Shown here: one piece after another, positions 55,769 to 64,000 of the stretch
How the letters are laid out: each line of letters starts with the position of its first letter
How positions within the stretch are numbered: the first letter of the stretch is position 1
Assembly (NCBI RefSeq): GCF_008086045.1
Contig: NZ_VSEY01000007.1
Span: 186,001 to 250,000, forward strand
Source of the DNA: Nonomuraea sp. PA05
Lineage (GTDB): Bacteria; Actinomycetota; Actinomycetes; Streptosporangiales; Streptosporangiaceae
Length of the DNA: 64,000 bases
Reading direction: 5' to 3'
Notes under the pieces: model-generated
Seen by the model: the letters and a program-made list of their open reading frames with translations, nothing else
Told to the model about the DNA's origin: nothing
The model's database searches: none
Made by a program: the position numbers and the translations under genes

Positions 55769-57106
55769 GTGGCAAACAACGTCTTCGACCTCGCCGAGCT
55801 GCGTAAGCTGATCGATGAGCAGGCCGCCGTGCCTCCACGGCCCCCTGAGGAGACTCACGTGGAGCATGAGGCGCTGACGTTCCCGCCGGTCCTGCTGGTG
55901 CCCGACGCCGAGCTGGCCAGGGCGGTGCCCACGGTGCCGCTGGTGGCCGACGCCATCCGGCTCACCACGTGGACGGGCGAGCGCCAGGTCACGCCCTCCG
56001 GCCACCTGACCGAGCCCGACGCCGAGACCGCGGCGCGGGAGCTCGGCCTGCCCGCCGCCCGCCTGCGCCTGATCTGGGTCGTCGCGGTCAACACCGGCCT
56101 GCTGCAGATCCTCGGCGGCAAGGCCTCGCGCGGGCCGCTGTCGATGCAGCTCACGGTCGAGGCCACGCTGGAGTTCTGGGACGGCGTGGTCATGGACGTG
56201 CTCGACCGCGCCGACGAGGGCCTGACCGGTTCGGCCGTGGTCGACGGGCACCTCGCCGAGATGCTGGCCACGATCTACTCCGTGCGGTCGGGGGTGGCCA
56301 CCGCCAACCTGGCCCGCGGCATCCTGCAGTCCCACGAGGTCGCCTGCGCGCCGGGCGCGGCCGAGATGCGCAAGATCGCCGCCGCGCTGCCCGCGGAGCT
56401 GCTGGAGGCGCTGTCGCTGCTGGCGTACTGCGGGCTGGTCGAGCAGACCGCCGCGGGCCGCACCGCGCTCACCCCGCTCGGCGTCTGGGCCATCCGCCGC
56501 GACCTGCTGCGCGAGGGCCACGACGCGCCGACCGCCGCCGAGGTGGAGGTGTTCGCCGACCTGTCGGCGGCCGAGCTGGTCGACGCGCTGGTCAAGGGCA
56601 GCGCCACGCAGAGCGCGGTGGCCGGGTGGCTGGAGCGCCGCTCGCCCGAGTCGGCCGCCCGCGACCTGATCGAGATCGCGGCCTCCGGCACGGCCGGGCA
56701 GCGCGGCGCCGTCGGCGCGATCCTGGAGGAGCTGGGGCCGGAGGCCGAGGCCCCGGTCAGGCAGGCCCTGGAACATCCGCTGATGCGCCGCTACGCCGCG
56801 TCCTGGCTGCACATCCGCGACCTCCCGGCCCCCACGCTCAGCCCCGAGGACCACACCTGGATCGCCGTCGACGGGCTGGCGGCCCTCATGCACCTGTCGG
56901 GCCCCGCCGCCGGCCGCATCGACCCGCCCGAGCCGGGCGAGGACCTGATCAAGCTCGTCGGCGAGATGCCCACGGTCGGCCACCCCGACACGATCGCCGT
57001 CCTCGACATGCTCGCCGGCGCCCACGACGACAAGGCCGTGGTCAAGGCGGCGCGCAAGGCCGCGATGAAGGCCCGTTCGCTGGAGCACGCGCGCCGGAGC
57101 GGTTAG
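55769..57106 (+). CDS. Unknown 445-residue protein, paralogue of the previous gene
   Basis: Shares with its neighbour the blocks ALTPLGVWAIRR, LGPEAEAPVRQ, WLHIRDLPAPTLS, HPDTIAVLDML and VVKAARKAAMKARS, in the same order and spacing, so the two arose by duplication. It lacks the neighbour's N-terminal domain and Cys triplet and instead begins with its own 130-residue region rich in beta-type segments (FPPVLLVPDAELARAVPTV). The repeated helical core suggests a HEAT-like scaffold with a winged helix. GTG start 38 bases after the previous stop. No function can be assigned. Confidence 0.75.
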   Translation: MANNVFDLAELRKLIDEQAAVPPRPPEETHVEHEALTFPPVLLVPDAELARAVPTVPLVADAIRLTTWTGERQVTPSGHLTEPDAETAARELGLPAARLRLIWVVAVNTGLLQILGGKASRGPLSMQLTVEATLEFWDGVVMDVLDRADEGLTGSAVVDGHLAEMLATIYSVRSGVATANLARGILQSHEVACAPGAAEMRKIAAALPAELLEALSLLAYCGLVEQTAAGRTALTPLGVWAIRRDLLREGHDAPTAAEVEVFADLSAAELVDALVKGSATQSAVAGWLERRSPESAARDLIEIAASGTAGQRGAVGAILEELGPEAEAPVRQALEHPLMRRYAASWLHIRDLPAPTLSPEDHTWIAVDGLAALMHLSGPAAGRIDPPEPGEDLIKLVGEMPTVGHPDTIAVLDMLAGAHDDKAVVKAARKAAMKARSLEHARRSG

Positions 57107-57188
57107 CGGCCGGCTGGCTGGGCCACCTGGCCGCGCCCGCACCTGCACTAAACTGGGCTGATCCACGCTTGAGAACGGAGTCACCCCC

Positions 57189-57737
57189 TTGGCGATCCAG
57201 TCGATCCGGCTGTTCGGAGATCCGGTGCTGCGCACCGCGGCGGCCCCCGTCGTCGACTTCGACAAGGAGCTGCGCAAGCTGGTCAAGGACCTGACGGACA
57301 CGATGATGGACGCCCCTGGCGCCGGCCTGGCGGCCCCGCAGATCGGCGTCGGGCTGCGGGTGTTCACCTACTACGTCGACGACCGGCTGGGCCACCTGGT
57401 CAACCCCGACCTCGACCTGTCCGACGACCTCGACGAGGAGGGCGAGGAGGGCTGTCTGTCCTTCCCCGGCCTGTCGTTCCCGACGCCGCGCGCCATCCGC
57501 GCCGTCGCCAAGGGCTTCGACATGCACGGCGAGCCGGTCACGCTGGAGGGCACCGACCTCATGGCCAGGTGCTTCCAGCACGAGACCGACCACCTCGACG
57601 GCATCCTGTTCATCGACCGCATGGACCCCAAGCAGCGCAAGCTGGCCATGAAGGCCGTGCGCGAGGCGGAGTGGAGCGGCCTGTCCGCCCCGGTCATCAA
57701 GGTCTCGCCGCACGCCACCGGCGGAAGGGCACTCTGA
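57189..57737 (+). CDS. def: Peptide deformylase
   Basis: Removes the formyl group from nascent proteins. The 182-residue metalloenzyme has motif 1 [10 protein letters not shown] (44-53), motif 2 EGCLS (87-91, Cys89 metal ligand) and motif 3 HETDH (His131 and His135 ligands, Glu132 catalytic). TTG start with ACGGAG upstream. It is followed four bases later by fmt, the enzyme that adds the formyl group. Confidence 0.96.
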   Translation: MAIQSIRLFGDPVLRTAAAPVVDFDKELRKLVKDLTDTMMDAPGAGLAAPQIGVGLRVFTYYVDDRLGHLVNPDLDLSDDLDEEGEEGCLSFPGLSFPTPRAIRAVAKGFDMHGEPVTLEGTDLMARCFQHETDHLDGILFIDRMDPKQRKLAMKAVREAEWSGLSAPVIKVSPHATGGRAL

Positions 57738-57741
57738 CAGC

Positions 57742-58668
57742 ATGCGTCTGGTCTTCGCGGGCACGCCTGAGACGGCACTCCCGTCACTGCGCACCCTGAT
57801 CGACTCGCCCCGCCACGAGGTCGTCGCGGTCGTCACCCGCCCCGACGCCCAGTCGGGCCGCGGCCGCAAGGTCCACCCCTCGCCGGTGGCCGAGCTCGCG
57901 GAGGAGGCCGGCATCGAGGTGCTGCGCCCGCCCAAGGCCGGCGACCCCGCCTTCCTCGACCGGCTCAGGGAGCTGGAGCCCGACTGCTGCCCCGTGGTCG
58001 CCTACGGCGCCCTGCTGCCGCAGCCGGCGCTCGACGTGCCCCGGCACGGCTGGATCAACCTGCACTTCTCGATCCTGCCCGCCTGGCGCGGCGCGGCGCC
58101 CGTCCAGCACGCGGTCCTGCACGGCGACGAGATCACCGGCGCGACCACGTTCCAGATCGTCAAGGAGCTCGACGCCGGCCCGGTCTACGGCGTGGTCACC
58201 GAGGAGGTCCGCGACTCCGACACGAGCGGGGCGCTGCTGGAGCGGCTGTCGGTCTCCGGCGCGGGCCTGCTCGCCGCCACCCTCGACGGCGTCGAGGACG
58301 GCACCCTGGAGGCCCGCCCGCAGCCCGCCGACGGCGTCACGATCGCCCCCAAGATCTCCGTCACCGACGCCCGCGTCGACTGGGCCAAGCCCGCCATGCA
58401 CGTCGACCGGCTGATCAGGGCCTGCACGCCCAACCCGGGGGCGTGGAGCGAGTTCCGCGGGCAGCGGGTCAAGCTGGGGCCCGTGCGGGTGGTGCCAGGC
58501 GAACGGCTGGCGGCCGGCGAGATCGTCGCGTCCAAGACGTCCGTGCTGGTCGGGACGGCCAGCGACGCCGTCGAGCTGGGCGAGGTGCAGCCGCAGGGCA
58601 AGCGCCTGATGGGTGCCGTCGAATGGGCCCGCGGGGTTCGCCCGGAGGGCAAGGAGCTCTTCGGGTGA
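57742..58668 (+). CDS. fmt: Methionyl-tRNA formyltransferase
   Basis: Formylates initiator Met-tRNA with 10-formyl-THF. The 308-residue protein begins [15 protein letters not shown] and has the catalytic [15 protein letters not shown] loop (Asn/His/Asp active site region) and [12 protein letters not shown]. Its C-terminal OB-fold tRNA-binding domain is complete. ATG start four bases after def. Confidence 0.96.
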   Translation: MRLVFAGTPETALPSLRTLIDSPRHEVVAVVTRPDAQSGRGRKVHPSPVAELAEEAGIEVLRPPKAGDPAFLDRLRELEPDCCPVVAYGALLPQPALDVPRHGWINLHFSILPAWRGAAPVQHAVLHGDEITGATTFQIVKELDAGPVYGVVTEEVRDSDTSGALLERLSVSGAGLLAATLDGVEDGTLEARPQPADGVTIAPKISVTDARVDWAKPAMHVDRLIRACTPNPGAWSEFRGQRVKLGPVRVVPGERLAAGEIVASKTSVLVGTASDAVELGEVQPQGKRLMGAVEWARGVRPEGKELFG

Positions 58669-58674
58669 CCGAGC

Positions 58675-60189
58675 GTGCCGCGAGTGAGAGTTGAGCGGAT
58701 GAAGACCAGGGGGCAGCAGGGGTCCGGCGGCAGGGGCGGCGACGACCGCTCGGGCAGGCCCCGCAGACCGTCGCGCGATCCGGCCCGCAACGCCGCCTTC
58801 GACGTGGTGCGCGCGGTGGACGAGCGCGACGCGTACGCCAACCTGCTGCTGCCGCGCCTGCTGCGTGAGCGCGGCATCAAGGGGCGCGACGCCGCGCTGG
58901 CCACCGAGCTGACGTACGGGACGCTGCGCGGGCTCGGCACCTACGACGCCATCATCGAGATGTGCAGCGACCGCGCGCCCGACCCCGACGTGCGCGACGC
59001 GCTGCGGCTCGGCGCCCACCAGCTCCTGCGCATGCGCGTCCCGCCGCACGCCGCCGTCGGCACCACCGTCGATCTGGTACGGCTGCGCATCGGCCAGGGG
59101 GCCGCCAAGTTCGTGAACGCGGTGCTGCGCAAGATCGGCTCCAGGACGTTGGAGGAGTGGGTGCCCATCGTGGCGCCCGACCCCGCCGACGACCCCGTCG
59201 GGCACCTCGCGGTCGCCTACGGGCATCCGCGCTGGATCGTCTCCGCGTTCCGCGACGCGCTGGGCTCGTCCGACGAGATGGCCGAGCTGCTCGACGCCGA
59301 CAACGCCCGGCCGCTGGTGACGCTCGTCTCGCGGCCTGGGCGCAGCTCGGTGGAGGAGCTGCTGGACGCCGGCGCCCTTCCTGGACGGTACTCACCGTAT
59401 GCCGCCTATCTGCGTGAAGGCGACCCCGGGCAGATCGAGGCCGTGGCCGAGACCCGGGCGGCGGTGCAGGACGAGGCCAGCCAGCTGGTGGCATTGGCGC
59501 TCACCCGGGTGCCGGTCGGCGGGGACGGCGACGAGCTGTGGCTCGACATGTGCGCGGGGCCCGGGGGCAAGGCCGGGCTGCTGGACGCGATCGCCGACCA
59601 CGGGGATGTGGCCGGATTGCGGAACGAGGCCGATCGGCGCGACGGCGTCTCGCTGCCGGACACGTCAGGTGATGACGTCTCCGGGGCTTTTCCTGGTGGG
59701 GCGCGGGTGCTCGCCGCCGACGTGCAGTACCACCGGGCGCGGCTGGTCTGGGAGACCACCAGGAGCGCGTCCGTGGTCACCGCCGACGGCACCGAGCCCG
59801 CCTGGCGGCCGGGCGTCTTCGACCGGGTGATGCTCGATGCCCCCTGCACCGGCCTCGGCGCCCTGCGGCGGCGGCCGGAGGCGCGCTGGCGGCGCGACCC
59901 GGCGGGCATCGCCGACCTCGGCAAGCTGCAGCGGCGGCTGCTGGAGACGGCGCTCGACGCCGTGCGCCCCGGCGGCGTCGTGGCGTACGTGACGTGCTCG
60001 CCCCACCTGGCCGAGACCAAGGTCGTGGTGGGCGACGTCCTGGCCCGCAGGAAGGACGCCGAGCAGCTCGACGCCCGCGCCTACCTGCCCGAGGTCGAGG
60101 CGCTGGGCGACGGGCCGCACGCCCAGTTCTGGCCGCATCGGCACGGCACCGACGCGATGTTCCTGGCGCTGCTGCGCAAGGCCTCCTGA
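58675..60189 (+). CDS. rsmB: 16S rRNA m5C967 methyltransferase (RsmB/Sun)
   Basis: Methylates C967 of 16S rRNA with S-adenosylmethionine. An N-terminal NusB-like RNA-binding domain (about 30-165) is followed by the Rossmann methyltransferase domain with SAM motif LDMCAGPGGKAGLL, the two catalytic Cys in DAPCTGLGALRRRPEARWRR and VTCSPHLAET. About 30 extra residues (VAGLRNEADRRDGVSLPDTS and GDDVSGAFPGG) are inserted right after the SAM motif. The start is uncertain: GTG 58675 or ATG 58699, with the first 30 residues basic and disordered. It follows fmt in the usual order. Confidence 0.92.
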   Translation: MPRVRVERMKTRGQQGSGGRGGDDRSGRPRRPSRDPARNAAFDVVRAVDERDAYANLLLPRLLRERGIKGRDAALATELTYGTLRGLGTYDAIIEMCSDRAPDPDVRDALRLGAHQLLRMRVPPHAAVGTTVDLVRLRIGQGAAKFVNAVLRKIGSRTLEEWVPIVAPDPADDPVGHLAVAYGHPRWIVSAFRDALGSSDEMAELLDADNARPLVTLVSRPGRSSVEELLDAGALPGRYSPYAAYLREGDPGQIEAVAETRAAVQDEASQLVALALTRVPVGGDGDELWLDMCAGPGGKAGLLDAIADHGDVAGLRNEADRRDGVSLPDTSGDDVSGAFPGGARVLAADVQYHRARLVWETTRSASVVTADGTEPAWRPGVFDRVMLDAPCTGLGALRRRPEARWRRDPAGIADLGKLQRRLLETALDAVRPGGVVAYVTCSPHLAETKVVVGDVLARRKDAEQLDARAYLPEVEALGDGPHAQFWPHRHGTDAMFLALLRKAS

Positions 60190-60222
60190 CGCCGCCCCCG
60201 GCCGTGTGATCCGATCGACGAC

Positions 60223-61215
60223 GTGGATCTCCTGGACGACCTTCACCTGGCGGAGCTGGCACCCATCGTGTGGCTCCAGAGCTGGCCCGACGCCGTCCGG
60301 CCGGTGCTGGAGCTGGTGTCGGTGCTCGGCACGGACACGTTCTTCCTGCTCTGCCTGCCGCTGCTCTACTGGTGCGTCAACCCGGGGCTCGCGCTGCGGC
60401 TGGGGCTCGCCGTCCTGGTGGCGGCCGCCTCCAACGCGGTCGGCAAGCTCGCCGCTCATCAGCCCAGGCCGTACTGGATCGACGCCAGGATCCACCCGTA
60501 CTCCATCGAGGAGACCTTCGGGCTGCCCTCGGGGCACGCCCAGATCGGCACCGTGGGGCTGGGCTGGATCGCCGCGACGGTGGCCAGGCCATGGGCGTGG
60601 CAGGGGGCCGCGGTGGTCGTCGGGCTGGTGTGCCTGAGCAGGGTGTACCTCGGGGTGCACTTCATCTCGGACGTGGTCGCCGGCGTGCTGCTCGGCATCG
60701 TGGTGCTGCTGCTCGTCCGGCGGCTGGAGCGGCCGGTCACGGTGTGGTGGCGCGGGCAGGCGCTGTGGGTGCAGCTCGCCGCGTCCGCGGTGCTGTCCGG
60801 GGCGCTGCTGGGTTGTGCGGCGCTGGCCAACGTGCCGTACGGCGGGTGGGCGGTGCCGCCGGGGTGGAGCTCGGCGGGGGCGATCGACCCCGAAGGGCTG
60901 GAGACCGTCGTCACCATGGCGGGGGTGCTGCTGGGCACGCTCGCCGGGGCGTCCTTGATGTACCGGCTGGGGTGGTTCGACGCGGGCGGCACGCTCAGGG
61001 CGCGGGCTGGGCGGTGGGTGATCGGGACCGTGGTGGCGGTGCTCATCTGGTACGTCGAGCGCCAGGTGCTGCCGGAGGGCGCGGTGGGGACGTACGTGGC
61101 GTATGCGGTGCTGACGTTGTGGGTGCAGGCGGGGGCGCCGCTGCTGTTCATCAGGCTCGGGCTGATGGCCGGGGGCCGGGAGAGCGGAGGCGTCCGGCGG
61201 GCCGGCGCGGCGTGA
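60223..61215 (+). CDS. PAP2-superfamily membrane phosphatase
   Basis: A 330-residue polytopic membrane protein with about eight helices and a complete lipid phosphatase signature: K75-x6-R82-P83 (KLAAHQPRP), PSGH at 102-105, and SR(139-140)-x5-H146-x3-D150 (SRVYLGVHFISD). Members dephosphorylate undecaprenyl or phosphatidyl lipids on the outer face. The C-terminal half adds further helices of unknown purpose. GTG start 33 bases after rsmB; it separates rsmB from rpe, which are often adjacent. Confidence 0.93.
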   Translation: MDLLDDLHLAELAPIVWLQSWPDAVRPVLELVSVLGTDTFFLLCLPLLYWCVNPGLALRLGLAVLVAAASNAVGKLAAHQPRPYWIDARIHPYSIEETFGLPSGHAQIGTVGLGWIAATVARPWAWQGAAVVVGLVCLSRVYLGVHFISDVVAGVLLGIVVLLLVRRLERPVTVWWRGQALWVQLAASAVLSGALLGCAALANVPYGGWAVPPGWSSAGAIDPEGLETVVTMAGVLLGTLAGASLMYRLGWFDAGGTLRARAGRWVIGTVVAVLIWYVERQVLPEGAVGTYVAYAVLTLWVQAGAPLLFIRLGLMAGGRESGGVRRAGAA

Positions 61216-61235
61216 GTCACTAGACTAGGGGGATC

Positions 61236-61898
61236 ATGGCCGTACAGATCTCGCCCAGCATCCTCGCCGCCGACTTCGCCAGGCTCGCCGACGAGGCCGC
61301 CGCCGTGCCCAACGCCGATTGGCTGCACGTCGACGTCATGGACTACCACTTCGTGCCCAACCTGACCCTCGGGCTGCCCGTGGTCGAGGCGTTGCACAAG
61401 GCGACCGCCACGCCGCTCGACTGCCACCTGATGATCGCCGACCCCGACCGCTGGGCTCCGCAGTACGCGGAGGCGGGGGCGGGCAGCGTGACCATTCACG
61501 CCGAAGCGGCCAAGGCGCCCATCCGCACGCTGCGCGAGATCCGCTCGCTCGGCGCCAGGGCGGGGCTCGCGCTCAACCCGGCCACCGCCGTCGATCCGTA
61601 CGAGGATCTGCTCGGCGAGGTCGACATGCTGCTGCTGATGACCGTGGAGCCGGGGTTCGGGGGGCAGAAGTTCCTCGACGTGGTGCTGCCCAAGGTGCGG
61701 CGGGCCCGTGAGCTGATCGGGCGGCACGGGGGGCGGGTCTGGCTGCAGGTCGATGGGGGAGTGGACGCCGGCACCATCGAGCGGTGCGCGGAGGCGGGGG
61801 CCGACGTGTTCGTGGCGGGCAGTGCCGTCTACGGGGCGTCCGACCCGGTGGCGGCGATCGACGAGCTGCGCGCCGCCGCCAGCCGCGCCGTCTCCTGA
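61236..61898 (+). CDS. rpe: Ribulose-phosphate 3-epimerase
   Basis: Interconverts ribulose 5-phosphate and xylulose 5-phosphate. The 220-residue TIM barrel has [32 protein letters not shown] (metal His and Asp), [19 protein letters not shown] and [11 protein letters not shown]. All metal ligands are present. ATG start 20 bases after the PAP2 gene; a hairpin with a T tract follows the stop. Confidence 0.96.
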   Translation: MAVQISPSILAADFARLADEAAAVPNADWLHVDVMDYHFVPNLTLGLPVVEALHKATATPLDCHLMIADPDRWAPQYAEAGAGSVTIHAEAAKAPIRTLREIRSLGARAGLALNPATAVDPYEDLLGEVDMLLLMTVEPGFGGQKFLDVVLPKVRRARELIGRHGGRVWLQVDGGVDAGTIERCAEAGADVFVAGSAVYGASDPVAAIDELRAAASRAVS

Positions 61899-61899
61899 T

Positions 61900-61919
61900 C
61901 GGGCCGTTGCCCGTTTTCT
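61900..61919 (+). terminator. rpe intrinsic terminator
   Basis: CGGGC (61900-61904) pairs with GCCCG (61909-61913) around a 4-base loop, followed by TTTTCT. Short, but placed directly after the rpe stop. Confidence 0.6.
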
Positions 61920-61956
61920 GACATGAAGGTCGCCCTACCTGGGTAACTATCCACTT

Positions 61957-62766
61957 ATGAGCGACCATGGGATCTTCGGGCCCCGCTCGGTGACGTGGCG
62001 GGTGATGGGTGAGCCGATCCTGCTCGTGGGCGGTTTCCGCGCGTTGCTGATGCAGGGGCTGCACCCGAGGGCGATGCGCGGCGTGCTGCAGAACTCGGCG
62101 CTGATGGATCCGCAGGAGGCCTGGTCCCGGTTCGTACGGACCACCGAGTTCGTCCGCGTCCGCACCTACGGCACGCACGCCGAGGTCGAGCGCGCCGGCC
62201 GCCGCGTCCGCAAGATCCACGCCAAGCTGACCGCGCACGACCCCGACACCGGGGCCACCTTCCGCCTCGACGATCCGGAGGCGCTGCGCTGGGTGCACGT
62301 GGGCGAGGTCGACTCGTACCTGTCGGTCGCCCGCCGCGCCGGGGTGCGGTTGTCGGACGCGGAGGCCGACTCGTTCGTGGCCGAGTGGCGGCGGGCCGCC
62401 GAGGTCGTCGGCCTGGCGCGGGAGGACGTGCCCGGCTCGGTGGCGGAATTGCGCGACTACATCGAGGCCGAACGTCCCGGGCTGCGCTTCGTGCCCGAGG
62501 CCGCCCACCCGCTGCGCCTGTCGCTGAACGCCCCGCTGCCGCGCCTGCTCACCCCGCTCAAGCCGGCGATGCCCGCGCTGACGCTGCTGGCGTTCGCGAC
62601 GCTGCCGCGCTGGGCCAGGCGGTTGTACGGGCTGCCCGCCACCCCGGTCGAGGACCTGTGGGCCACCGCCACCCTGCGCACCCTGCACACGGGGCTCGGA
62701 CTGGTCCCCGGGCACGTGCGCTACAGCCCGGCGGCGCGCCGCGCCCACCGGTTGATGGCCGCCTGA
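61957..62766 (+). CDS. DUF2236 / MpaB-family oxygenase-like protein
   Basis: A 269-residue protein of the DUF2236 family, which includes latex-clearing protein (rubber oxygenase) and fungal MpaB. It has the typical ALLMQGLHPRAMRGVLQNS start, then TYGTHAEVERAGRRVRKIHAKL with candidate heme-ligand His, and RWVHVGEVDSYL. Members bind b-type heme, but most have no known substrate. The ATG at 61957 follows GGTAACTAT by seven bases, suggesting a leaderless mRNA. It stands alone between rpe and the FMN riboswitch. Confidence 0.83.
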   Translation: MSDHGIFGPRSVTWRVMGEPILLVGGFRALLMQGLHPRAMRGVLQNSALMDPQEAWSRFVRTTEFVRVRTYGTHAEVERAGRRVRKIHAKLTAHDPDTGATFRLDDPEALRWVHVGEVDSYLSVARRAGVRLSDAEADSFVAEWRRAAEVVGLAREDVPGSVAELRDYIEAERPGLRFVPEAAHPLRLSLNAPLPRLLTPLKPAMPALTLLAFATLPRWARRLYGLPATPVEDLWATATLRTLHTGLGLVPGHVRYSPAARRAHRLMAA

Positions 62767-62849
62767 AGCGAGCGCTTGGTTGTTTTTCGGGGGGTGGTCG
62801 CGTGCTCGGTCATCGGCATGGCAAACTGATAGCAGAAGAGAGCTAGCGT
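62767..62849. other. Short region before the FMN riboswitch
   Basis: No gene. CTGATAGCA at about 62827-62835 is the best minus-10-like match for the riboswitch transcript. With the riboswitch and its expression platform this makes a 327-base gap between genes. Confidence 0.35.
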
Positions 62850-62970
62850 GCTCCGGGGTCGGTGAAATTCCGAACCGGCGGTGACAGTCCGCGACCCGGC
62901 CGATGCCATCGGCCGGTTGACTCGGTGAAATTCCGGGACCGACGGTTAAAGTCCGGATGGGAGGAAGCGC
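62850..62970 (+). promoter_or_regulatory. FMN riboswitch (RFN element)
   Basis: The conserved RFN segments are all present in order: CTCCGGGGTCGGTGAAATTC, CCGAACCGGCGGTGACAGTC, CGCGACCC, a variable hairpin (GGCCGATGCCATCGGCC), GGTTGACTCGGTGAAATTCC, GGGACCGACGGTTAAAGTCC and GGATGGGAGGAAGC. It controls the downstream riboflavin gene ribD by sensing FMN. Confidence 0.97.
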
Positions 62971-63040
62971 GCGAGGTTGTCCGGCGTCCCAGCCGGGCCG
63001 CCTGCCATGGGTGCACCTGTCGTACTCATGGCGAAATATC

Positions 63041-63090
63041 CCCCGGGGCCCGCCGTGGCTTGAAGCTACTGGCGAGTAGGAGACCCGGGG
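63041..63090 (+). promoter_or_regulatory. Expression platform hairpin before ribD
   Basis: CCCCGGG (63041-63047) can pair with CCCGGGG (63084-63090). The loop holds the ribosome binding site AGGAGA (63078-63083) next to the stem, so this fold would limit access to ribD translation. It lies 70-120 bases after the riboswitch core. Confidence 0.45.
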
Positions 63091-63093
63091 TTG

Positions 63094-64000
63094 ATGACAC
63101 CCGTACAGGACGCCGCCCACATGGCGCGCGCCATCGAGCTGGCCGCGCACGGTCACGGCACCACCAGCCCCAACCCCGTCGTGGGCTGCGTCGTGCTCGA
63201 TGCCGCAGGGCAGGTCGCCGGTGAGGGCTTCCACGCGTACGCCGGCGGGCCGCACGCCGAGGTCGTCGCGCTCGCGCAGGCCGGGGAGCGGGCCCGGGGC
63301 GGCACCGCGTACGTGACGCTGGAGCCCTGCGACCACACCGGGCGCACCGGGCCTTGCAGCCGCGCGTTGCTGGCGGCGGGGGTGGCGCGGGTGGTGATCG
63401 CCGTGTCCGATCCCCATCCCAGGGCGGCCGGTGGGGCCGCGCGGCTGCGGGGGCACGGGGTGGCTGTCACGGCCGGGGTGCTGGCCGAGGCGGCTGAGCG
63501 GGGGAACGAGGAGTGGCTGACGTATGTGCGGCTCGGGCGGGCCCATGTGACGTGGAAGTTCGCGGCGACGCTGGACGGGCGGTCGGCGGCTGAGGATGGG
63601 ACCAGTAAGTGGATCACCTCGGCTGAGGCCAGGGAGGATGTGCATCGGCTGCGGGGGGCCGCTGACGCGATCGTCGCCGGGATCGGCACGGTGCTGGCCG
63701 ACGACCCGCAGCTCACCGTCCGCACGGGTGGGCGGCTCGACGGTGCGCTGAGTGGCGGTGCCCTGGACGGCGGTGTCTCGGTGGACGGCGCCGGCGGGCG
63801 TGAGGGCGCTGCGGGCGCTGGAGCGGACGCAGGCGAGGGCGCGGGTGTGGGCCAGGGCGCGGGTGTGGGCCAGGGCGTGGGGGCGGGGGCTGGGCGGCGG
63901 ATGCCGTTGCGGGTCGTGGTCGATCCCGACGCCCGCACACCCCCGTCCGCCCGCGTCCTGGACGACCAGGCCCCCACGCTCATCGCCGTAGCCGACGACG
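63094..64000 (+). CDS. ribD: Riboflavin biosynthesis deaminase/reductase, 3' truncated by window edge
   Basis: Bifunctional enzyme: deaminates and then reduces the pyrimidine intermediate of riboflavin synthesis. The window holds about 302 codons with no stop. The N-terminal deaminase domain has TTSPNPVVGCVV, HAEVVAL with the zinc His and catalytic Glu, and EPCDHTGRTGPC with the zinc Cys pair. The reductase domain starts WKFAATLDGRSAAEDGTSKWI. A Gly/Ala-rich insert of about 50 residues with an 18-bp tandem repeat (63838-63873) splits the reductase domain before PLRVVVDPDAR. ATG at 63094 with AGGAGA upstream. Confidence 0.93.
   Translation, partial: MTPVQDAAHMARAIELAAHGHGTTSPNPVVGCVVLDAAGQVAGEGFHAYAGGPHAEVVALAQAGERARGGTAYVTLEPCDHTGRTGPCSRALLAAGVARVVIAVSDPHPRAAGGAARLRGHGVAVTAGVLAEAAERGNEEWLTYVRLGRAHVTWKFAATLDGRSAAEDGTSKWITSAEAREDVHRLRGAADAIVAGIGTVLADDPQLTVRTGGRLDGALSGGALDGGVSVDGAGGREGAAGAGADAGEGAGVGQGAGVGQGVGAGAGRRMPLRVVVDPDARTPPSARVLDDQAPTLIAVADD

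Noticed and set aside
59600..59700. Frameshift in rsmB after the SAM motif
   Set aside because: The frame stays open and resumes the family pattern after about 30 residues, so it is an in-frame insertion.

Overview
The window is high-GC actinobacterial chromosome. GTG and TTG starts are common, genes overlap by 1 to 4 bases, and some promoters look leaderless. The order bldD, pyrR-pyrB-pyrC-carA-carB-pyrK-pyrD-pyrF, mihF, gmk, rpoZ, coaBC, metK, priA, def, fmt, rsmB, rpe, ribD is the conserved actinobacterial arrangement known from Streptomyces. Overall gene content fits Streptosporangiales (a Nonomuraea-like organism), but the genus is an inference. No transposase, integrase, tRNA, rRNA or CRISPR array was seen.

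Region 1 (1-13.4 kb) is mainly purine and ureide catabolism. It starts with a symporter cut by the left edge and an endonuclease IV gene. A tight operon follows: OHCU decarboxylase, HIU hydrolase, uricase, xanthine-dehydrogenase-type FAD and 2Fe-2S subunits, and an 8-oxoguanine-deaminase-like amidohydrolase. After an EF-hand gene and an AlkZ-like gene comes a second block: urate/xanthine-type permease, glycerate kinase, allantoinase and allantoicase. Together these would take oxidised purines to urate, allantoin and allantoate, and glycerate from glyoxylate into central metabolism. The molybdenum subunit of xanthine dehydrogenase is absent.

Region 2 (13.4-22.3 kb) holds a PASTA Ser/Thr kinase, thiO-thiS-thiG behind a TPP riboswitch, an FAD reductase, an Rv2175c-like HTH protein, thiE, a GGPP-type prenyl synthase and metF. 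Region 3 (22.3-31.5 kb) is accessory: GNAT, YbaK, an L,D-transpeptidase lipoprotein, a GT-C-like membrane protein, HxlR with an NmrA-like reductase, TetR with a P450 and a 3Fe-4S ferredoxin, and a small HEPN protein. The HEPN gene lies behind a promoter carrying two LexA-type (SOS) boxes and a structured leader, and is followed by a degenerate 18-24 bp tandem array.

Region 4 (31.5-46.8 kb) contains bldD, an arginine deiminase operon (arcA-arcC-permease-universal stress protein) lying between bldD and pyrR, and the complete pyrimidine operon behind a PyrR-binding RNA element that covers the ribosome binding site. Region 5 (46.8-64 kb) has mihF with a perfect BldD-type box upstream, gmk, rpoZ, coaBC, a small unknown gene, a 38-codon ORF and palindrome before metK, an ATPase-motif-less priA, two tandem paralogues of unknown function, def, fmt, rsmB, a PAP2 phosphatase, rpe, a DUF2236/MpaB-like gene, and an FMN riboswitch driving ribD, which is cut by the right edge.
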